Source: an uncultured Bacteroidales bacterium (GTDB lineage Bacteria > Bacteroidota > Bacteroidia > Bacteroidales > WCHB1-69). Taken from it: a DNA stretch of 32,021 bases. A program made the translations under genes and the position numbers. Numbering within the stretch: position 1 is the first letter of the stretch; each line of letters opens with the position of its first letter. Below, piece by piece: positions 27,901 to 32,021 of this stretch. The notes under the pieces are model-generated. The model saw nothing but the letters and a program-made list of their open reading frames with translations, searched no databases and was not told the origin of the DNA. The stretch lies in the NCBI GenBank assembly GCA_900315705.1, contig ONAB01000030.1, forward strand, positions 1 to 32,021, given 5' to 3'.

Positions 27901-28065
27901 CACGGCGGCCACCACGCCCTGGCGGATGGTGAATTGGGGGAACTCATCCTTGTTGAGCCGGGTGAGCGCAAAGATGCCGAACAGCACCAGCGCCCCTCCG
28001 ATGAAGTGGATGAGGCCGTGCGAACGCATCGCGGATAATATGTGGTTGCCTTTTCTTTTGGACAC
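24952..28065 (-). CDS. RND efflux pump, inner-membrane permease (AcrB-type)
   Basis: 1037 aa, the usual RND length. It is a proton-driven exporter of drugs, bile salts or other amphiphiles from the inner membrane/periplasm. N-terminal TM1 (about 18-36), the porter domain (about 38-335, with AVYPGASAEEIEEQVTKPLE), a TM bundle from about 343 (FLRDLLFSILVVIAVMLLLF), the proton-relay motif VLGMIVDDSVIVIDG with D407 and D408 in TM4, a second porter half, and a final TM bundle (GVVSLIGIIVRNAIIMFEHA). The 12-TM internally duplicated architecture is intact. Substrate is not predictable. It sits 33 bp after the membrane-fusion protein gene. Confidence 0.95.
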   Translation of the reverse strand: MSKRKGNHILSAMRSHGLIHFIGGALVLFGIFALTRLNKDEFPQFTIRQGVVAAVYPGASAEEIEEQVTKPLEHFLFTYQEVNKNLTYSVTENGIVYVFVELRTSVRDKDEVWSKIRHGLQLFKKTSLPAGVLEVVVVDDFGNTSSMLLAVESDQRTPRELEHFAETVCDHLRTIPEMGNLKIVGQRHEEIAVLVDQERLAAYGISQRSLLAELAVQGLRTMGGSVSNEAGDAPIHIAIPYQSEYEIGEQIIYTDPSGDIIRLKDIAQIRRRYQEPDNFIKYNGKSTVLISMEMSPGNNIVAFGKEVGKQMDLAQKLLPPDVQMHKITNQPKVVSKSVYSFLRDLLFSILVVIAVMLLLFPLRTALVSGSSVPVCTAITIGLMYICGIELNTVTLAALIVVLGMIVDDSVIVIDGYVDMLNSGHSRWYSAVNSTKQLFVPMSLATLAISGMFFPMTRIITGPLGDFVQLFPWTVSFALVCSIFYAVWVIPYLATQFIHSSKRTAPANRFEAAQNRFFTMLQNGYEKVLNRCFQRPALVIVTALAAVTLGGFLFTRLNIQMLPKADRNCFAVEIHLSQGSTLAQTEAVADSIEHILRADKRVTGVTSFIGCSSPRFHATYAPQMAHKNYAQFIVNTTSELATRNILKEYAPKYENLFPNAYIRFKQMDYQAVKNPVEVRIIGEDFAQTKAIADTLKAFMNEMPELTWVHSDMDNTSQNIKVELKTDEATRLGVTQSMLSLYLSSALSGQSLTNVWEKDYKVPVMLYTQKEGRVMNYQELEDFQIPTSIPSVWVPLRQVATVSPEWQDAVINRRNSMRAITVGADLKFGYSQPGVMKRIDQYIEKEVKPSLPDGVSIAYGGLTSINGSVIPEIALSFVAAILVIFTFLLYHFARIDIVMLTLSSSLICIFGACLGLWIFGLDFSITAVLGVVSLIGIIVRNAIIMFEHAEMLRREQRMDAKSAAFDAGCRRMRPIFLTSATTALGVCPMIIAHTGLWMPMGVVICFGTLFSLPLVVTVLPVAYWQIFKNDKKQSKKQLQ

Positions 28066-28098
28066 GTTGGGTTTGGCTTTATGGATGAGACGATAGGG

Positions 28099-29130
28099 TT
28101 AGGGTAGGGTGTAGGCGACTTTGGCGTTGAGGTAGAGCTTCTCCATTCCGGCGGTGATGAGCGTGTCGCCGGCCTGCAGCCCGTGGGTGACGAGCACCCC
28201 GTTGGCCACAAATTCGTCGGCCTGCACGAAGCGCTGCTCCGCCTGTCCGTTGCGGACAACCCAGACGCTTTGTCCCTCCAGGCGGGTTTGCACGCATTTG
28301 GCGGGGATGACAATGCCCCGGCTGTCGGGCTCGTGGATGTGGACTTTGCAGACCATCCCCGGCAGCAGCCGCCGGTCGGGGTTGGGCAGCTCCACTTTGA
28401 CAATGTAGCTGTGCGAGACGCGGCTGGCGTTCATCCCGCGTTCGCAAATCCGGCCGGTCAGACGGAGATCGTCGAGGGCGGGCACCACGATGTGCACCTC
28501 ATCGCCCTCCTTGACGGTGGCGACTTCGCTCTCTGGTACGGAGAAGTTCACGGTCACATAGTGGATGTCAAGCAGAGTGACGGCGCTCTCGCCCGGCAGC
28601 AGTGAGGCCCCGGCACGGGCGCGGCACTCGCCCACCACCCCTGACGCAGGGGCGATGAGGGCGCAGTCCTCCAGCTGCTTGCGGGCTATCTGCTCCATCG
28701 CGCGGGCCTGCTCCAGCGTGGTGAGCATCTCCACCCACTTCACCTCGGCCAGCGACCCTTGGTCGTGGACCTGCTTGAGGCGGGCGTAGGCGTCTTCCGC
28801 CCGGTCGAGGGAGGCCTTCGCGGAGTTGTAGGCGTTTTGGGCGGTGCTCTTGCTGATGGTGACTAGCCTTTGCCCTGCCGCCACGCGGTCGCCCGGCCGC
28901 ACCAGCACCTTCTCCACCTTGCCGCCAGTGGCAAAACTCAACCCGATGCTCTCCTTGGCCTCCACCTCTCCCACGTAGGTGCGCGTCAGACCGCCGCCCG
29001 TGGTGTCGATGGCCATCACCGCCACAGCCACGGGTGTGCGCTCGGTTTCGGCGGCCCTGTGTTTGCACGCCGCCGCCAATCCTGCCGCTATGATGATGAA
29101 TAAGACTGTTTTTAATTTCTTCATTTTCAT
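28099..29130 (-). CDS. RND efflux periplasmic adaptor (membrane-fusion protein), lipoprotein
   Basis: 343 aa. Lipoprotein signal peptide with the lipobox cysteine C22 (GLAAACK), as in AcrA-type adaptors. The biotinyl-lipoyl-like domain is visible at ESIGLSFATGGKVEKVLVRPGDRVAAGQRLVTI and again at ALIAPASGVVGECRARAG, separated by the coiled-coil hairpin (AYNSAKASLDRAEDAYARLK). A beta-barrel follows (VTVNFSVPESEVATVKEGD) and the membrane-proximal domain ends the protein. It links the RND pump to the outer-membrane channel. It lies 6 bp after the preceding lipoprotein gene. Confidence 0.93.
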   Translation of the reverse strand: MKMKKLKTVLFIIIAAGLAAACKHRAAETERTPVAVAVMAIDTTGGGLTRTYVGEVEAKESIGLSFATGGKVEKVLVRPGDRVAAGQRLVTISKSTAQNAYNSAKASLDRAEDAYARLKQVHDQGSLAEVKWVEMLTTLEQARAMEQIARKQLEDCALIAPASGVVGECRARAGASLLPGESAVTLLDIHYVTVNFSVPESEVATVKEGDEVHIVVPALDDLRLTGRICERGMNASRVSHSYIVKVELPNPDRRLLPGMVCKVHIHEPDSRGIVIPAKCVQTRLEGQSVWVVRNGQAEQRFVQADEFVANGVLVTHGLQAGDTLITAGMEKLYLNAKVAYTLP

Positions 29131-29136
29131 ACGGTT

Positions 29137-29646
29137 TTATTCGTTTTTCTCCGCCAGAAGCAGCATCTTGCCGCCCTCCAGCCGTTGTGCGTCATTACTG
29201 CTCTGCGTCCCGCTCCATTGTTCTTCTATCAGGATGATTTCCCCGTTGTGAACACCTTTGCCGGAGGCGGCAATGCTGAACACGTAGGAATGGTCCTCTT
29301 CCAGGGGATTGATGTTCTCACCCGTGATGATGTTCGTGGAGAAGGAGTGGGGTTCCACAATGAGGGAGTCGCCTTTGACGAGAGCGGAACAATAGTAGGC
29401 TCCGCCGGTGCTTTCGTTCAATGTGATGGTGACGTGGCCGTCGGAGATATGGTCGCGGAGGATGTTCATCTGGCCGCGTTTGTTGACCATCAGATGAGTA
29501 ACCTCCCCGTTGTCGGAGGTGATGGTCACCTCGCCGGAGATTTTGTAGCTGTAATCGCCCAACAGCGACCGTGTTCCCCGCTGGCAGGAGATGTTGCCCA
29601 ATAGGATAATCGTGGCTAAAAAGAGGGTTAAAAGTTTTTTCTTCAT
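29137..29646 (-). CDS. Putative lipoprotein of the efflux operon, function unknown
   Basis: 169 aa. Lipoprotein signal MKKKLLTLFLATIILLGNISC with C21 as the lipidation site. The mature part is rich in beta-forming segments (YSYKISGEVTITSDNGEV, GHVTITLNESTGGAYYC), suggesting a small beta-sandwich or barrel. No family is recognised. Its position between tetR (8 bp) and the adaptor gene (6 bp) ties it to the efflux system, perhaps as an accessory or envelope-stress component; that is inferred from context only. Confidence 0.75.
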   Translation of the reverse strand: MKKKLLTLFLATIILLGNISCQRGTRSLLGDYSYKISGEVTITSDNGEVTHLMVNKRGQMNILRDHISDGHVTITLNESTGGAYYCSALVKGDSLIVEPHSFSTNIITGENINPLEEDHSYVFSIAASGKGVHNGEIILIEEQWSGTQSSNDAQRLEGGKMLLLAEKNE

Positions 29647-29654
29647 AAGGATTG

Positions 29655-30311
29655 TTATTTCAGATTGGATGGAAAAATGTCAGAATGGGTTGCCTCTCCC
29701 GAATGGGAGGCGAACTGGGTGAAGATACTGCTGATGATCAGGTCGATCAGCATCTCGTAGGAGGATTTGTATTGCTCGTATTTGTCTTCCACGAAGAAAG
29801 TGTGGCTCAATCCGTTGAGGGTGACCTGCAGCATATCGGCAAAGGCGACGGCCTGTTGTTCGATGACCTCCGGAGTACATTGGGTGGGTTTGGCGTACCA
29901 GACCTTTTTGAAGCAGTTGTGCTCCCATCCGTAGAAATCGTTCATCGTCTGTTGCAACCGTTCGAAGCGGTAGTCGCCGGAGGTGAGCATCTTGTCCTTG
30001 ATGGCCACCTGCAGGGTGCTGGCCTTGGCGAGGAGTTCCATACGAAGCAGCAGGTATTGCCGGAGGCGGGGCAGCACCAGCTGGCTGTCGTCCGCCATCA
30101 CCTCCGTCAGGCGTTGCTGGATGTGGTCGGTTTCGGAGATGACAGAGGCACAGAACAGTTCCTCCTTGTTGCTGAAGTGGTTGTAGATGGAGCGCTTGGC
30201 CTTGTGGGCTTTGCTGGCGATGTCGTCCATAGAAGTCTTCTCGAAGCCGAACTTCCGGAACAGCTCCGCGGCCACCCGCTGAATCACCTCCTTGGTCATT
30301 AGTTTTTTCAT
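29655..30311 (-). CDS. TetR/AcrR-family transcriptional regulator of the efflux operon
   Basis: 218 aa from the ATG at 30311. The N-terminal TetR helix-turn-helix is clear: VIQRVAAELFRKFGFEKTSMDDIASKAHKAKRSIYNHFSNKEELF (broken here only for reading: AAELF, GFEKTSMDDIA, IYNHFSNKEELF; about 8-52). The C-terminal part is a ligand-sensing helical domain. It is the first gene of the operon and should repress its own promoter until an inducer binds. A start at 30341 (TTG) is rejected because it lies inside the -7 box; the ATG at 30311 leaves a leader of about 24 nt, matching hicA. Confidence 0.9.
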   Translation of the reverse strand: MKKLMTKEVIQRVAAELFRKFGFEKTSMDDIASKAHKAKRSIYNHFSNKEELFCASVISETDHIQQRLTEVMADDSQLVLPRLRQYLLLRMELLAKASTLQVAIKDKMLTSGDYRFERLQQTMNDFYGWEHNCFKKVWYAKPTQCTPEVIEQQAVAFADMLQVTLNGLSHTFFVEDKYEQYKSSYEMLIDLIISSIFTQFASHSGEATHSDIFPSNLK

Positions 30312-30312
30312 C

Positions 30313-30343
30313 TTTTGCACTATTTTCGTTTTGGCGTGCAAAA
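30313..30343. promoter_or_regulatory. Inverted repeat, candidate TetR operator
   Basis: TTTTGCAC (30313-30320) and GTGCAAAA (30336-30343) are perfect 8-bp inverted arms with a 15-bp spacer. One arm overlaps the -7 box, the other lies next to the tetR start codon, so a bound dimer would block transcription. Confidence 0.5.
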
Positions 30344-30346
30344 ATA
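30339..30346 (-). promoter_or_regulatory. -7 box of the efflux operon
   Basis: TATTTTTG on the minus strand matches TAnnTTTG; transcription would start near 30335. No clear TTTG at -33, which suits a promoter of low basal strength. Confidence 0.55.
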
Positions 30347-30447
30347 CACTTTTTTCGATTCATCGCATCACTTTGAATTTGGTGTTTATCCTTTTTCCCG
30401 TCTGCACGGCGCAACGCCGTTTGGCGGGGCTGAAAATAAGCGAAATA

Positions 30448-30487
30448 TTTGTAGATGGCTGAGATTCAATTTATTTTTGTATTTTTG
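30448..30487 (+). promoter_or_regulatory. Strong Bacteroidota-type promoter before the decayed ATPase gene
   Basis: TTTG (30448-30451), 20 bp, then TATTTTTG (30472-30479), a full consensus match; a second TATTTTTG follows at 30480-30487. The leader holds a small hairpin, ATTCCCA (30489-30495) with TGGGAAT (30520-30526). Confidence 0.75.
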
Positions 30488-30563
30488 CATTCCCAAAAAG
30501 TGGAAAGATTGCCATAAATTGGGAATAAAAATGACTTAAAACAAATATAAGTATCTGTATAAG

Positions 30564-31549
30564 ATGAAGATAAAAAGACCAACATATATGCAACAGCTCA
30601 TTGACTCAAAAGACAATGGACTGATCAAGATTGTGACCGGACTGCGACGCGTAGGAAAGTCATATCTGCTGAAAACACTGTTCAAAGAGTACTTGTTGGA
30701 AACAGGAATTGCAAAGGGCCATATCCTCATCATCGATTTGGAAGACAGGCGGAAAAAAGCATTCCGTGATCCTGACTACCTGCTGAGTTGGGTGACGGCG
30801 GGCTACCAAAAATCCTCTCCATCAAAGGCGACGACAAAAAGGCGGCCTATCTCAGAAACCTTTACCGCACGGTTTATCTGAGCGACATCTACGAACGATA
30901 CGAGATTGAAAACAAGGCTGAATTCGAAGAACTGGTTCGCATATTGGCATCAAGTGTGGGCAGTCCTGTCAACCCCGCCAATCTGGCTAACACCTTTAAA
31001 AGCGTGAAACGGCTGAACAACATCACCAACAAAACCGTCGAGACCTACATCGGTTATCTCGAAAACGCCTATATGATTGAAAAGGCCGACCGTTACGACA
31101 TCAAAGGACGGAAATATATCGGCACCACGCCCAAATACTACTTTAAGGATCTGGGATTGCGAAATGCCATTCTTTCATTCCGCCAAACCGAAGAAAACCA
31201 CCTGATGGAGAATGTGGTTTATAACGAGATGCGTTACCGTGGATTTCTTGTGGATGTGGGTAACGTTAATATCCGTGTCAAGACCGAGGACGGCAAATGG
31301 CAGCGGGTGACCTTGGAGGTGGATTTCGTCTGCAATCTCGGCTCACGCCGCTACTACCTGCAATCGGCCTACCGACTGCCCGATGAAGAGAAGATGCAAC
31401 AGGAGAAACGCTCGCTTCAGCAAATCGGCGACTCGTTCAAAAAGATTGTGATTGTGGGCGAGCGTATGAAACTGCGTCGCGACGACAACGGCATCGTCCA
31501 AATGGGCATCTACGAGTTTTTGATATATTCAGAACTAATTGATGCATAG
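30564..31549 (+). pseudogene. AAA ATPase of the AAA_14/DUF4143 type, internally deleted and frameshifted
   Basis: The 5' frame (30564-30881) encodes MKIKRPTYMQQLIDSKDNG, Walker A GLRRVGKS (26-33) and LIIDLEDRRKKAFRDPDYLL, the normal first 70-75 residues of this family, then runs into unrelated sequence. A second frame, shifted by two, resumes at about 30788 with GDGGLPKILSIKGDDKKAAYL, the segment that normally follows the Walker B and sensor region, and continues through the DUF4143 domain (LEVDFVCNLGSRRYYLQSAY, a PD-(D/E)XK-like core) to the stop at 31549. Thus roughly 100-150 residues, including Walker B, are missing at a join near 30775-30795, and the frame is broken there. Family members are usually about 400 aa, of unknown function and present in many copies per genome. 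Confidence 0.85.
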
Positions 31550-31609
31550 AAAGATAATGCATATATGAATAAAAATGTCCTTGGTTCCTAAAATTTTTGA
31601 GGTTTAGGG

Positions 31610-31635
31610 TGTAGTTTTTTACCACCTTCGTAGTC
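31610..31635 (+). promoter_or_regulatory. Possible ECF-type promoter of the sigma factor gene
   Basis: TGTAGTTTTTT (31610-31620) and TCGTAGTC (31628-31635) loosely resemble the -35 and -10 elements of autoregulated ECF promoters. No TAnnTTTG box is seen before this gene. The match is weak. Confidence 0.25.
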
Positions 31636-31658
31636 AAAAGGGAAACAACGTCTGACAG

Positions 31659-32021
31659 ATGAAGCAGAAAAAAGACAAAGAACAGAAAGAGCGCGACTTC
31701 GAGCGGTTGGTGCAGGAGCAGCGGCAGACCATCTACTCGGTGTGCTACCTCTTCGCCGACGACCGCCAGCAGGCGGACGACCTGGTGCAGGAGGTGCTGA
31801 TACGCCTCTGGCAGGGCATCGACAGCTTTGAGGGGCGCAGCTCGGCCAAGACGTGGGTCTATCGCGTGGCGCTGAACACCTGTGTGACTCTCGACAAGCG
31901 CCACCGTCGCCGTCCCGACTGTATGCCGTTGGAAATGGACATCGACCTCTTCGCCGACGAAGAGGCCTGTCCCGCCGCCAGCCGCCTGCACAAGCGCATC
32001 GCGAAATTACATCCCTTCGAC
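31659..32021 (+). CDS. ECF sigma-70 family factor, 3' end outside window
   Basis: 121 codons are in view, open to the right edge. MKQKKDKEQKERDFERLVQE is followed by region 2: QTIYSVCYLFADDRQQADDLVQEVLIRLW (shown here in part: YLFADDRQQADDLVQEV), then FEGRSSAKTWVYRVALNTC, which covers the core-binding helix and the -10 recognition helix. The visible end, RIAKLHPFD, is where region 4 begins. Such factors usually have an anti-sigma gene next door and control an envelope or surface-related regulon; neither can be seen here. Confidence 0.9.
   Translation, partial: MKQKKDKEQKERDFERLVQEQRQTIYSVCYLFADDRQQADDLVQEVLIRLWQGIDSFEGRSSAKTWVYRVALNTCVTLDKRHRRRPDCMPLEMDIDLFADEEACPAASRLHKRIAKLHPFD

Noticed and set aside
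30312-30341. TTG start for the TetR regulator
   Set aside because: It overlaps the -7 promoter box, so it would not be transcribed.

Overview
The window looks like a chromosomal segment of a Bacteroidales-type bacterium (Bacteroidota). The evidence is: promoter boxes of the Bacteroidota type (TAnnTTTG, twice with TTTG exactly 20 bp upstream) before most transcription units; start sites without Shine-Dalgarno sequences; secreted proteins with FN3 modules, FISUMP domains and T9SS-style sorting sequences; MKK-type lipoproteins; and a Bacteroidota-style AddB and TopB. Housekeeping genes are moderately GC-rich, intergenic DNA is AT-rich.

Layout. 1-7747 (minus): 5' part of a giant secreted modular protein (about 2,580 codons in view, C terminus outside the window) ending in tandem 101-aa and 52-aa repeats. 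Its natural-looking start codon is out of frame through a run of six A. 7894-9048 (plus): a Y1/HUH transposase of the REP-associated (RAYT) class with an extra C-terminal Rossmann-like domain and a perfect palindrome inside the gene. 9385-12891 (minus): gatE-gatD, the archaeal-type Glu-tRNA(Gln) amidotransferase, with a REP-like palindrome between the two genes; this is the most surprising content. 13035-13439: a small lipoprotein gene with a structured leader and a bidirectional terminator. 13465-14868 (minus): a FISUMP-domain secreted protein. 15034-15623 (minus): a HicAB toxin-antitoxin pair.

15742-23562 (plus): a conserved run of lepA (EF4), an AddB-like recombination nuclease, topB (topoisomerase III) and a COG0523/CobW-family metal GTPase with a very His-rich loop. 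23597-30311 (minus): a tripartite RND efflux operon in the order tetR, lipoprotein, membrane-fusion protein, RND pump, TolC-type outer-membrane protein, with short gaps and an ATGA overlap between the last two; an inverted repeat at the tetR promoter is a likely operator. 30564-31549 (plus): a decayed DUF4143-type AAA ATPase with an internal deletion and frameshift, still preceded by an excellent promoter. 31659-32021 (plus): the start of an ECF sigma factor running off the right edge.

How the genes fit together: the efflux operon and the HicAB pair are self-contained systems; AddB and TopB are both DNA repair/recombination factors and adjoin lepA, suggesting one housekeeping transcription unit. 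GatDE would convert Glu-tRNA(Gln) to Gln-tRNA(Gln), which is unexpected in a phylum that normally charges glutamine with GlnRS or uses GatCAB.
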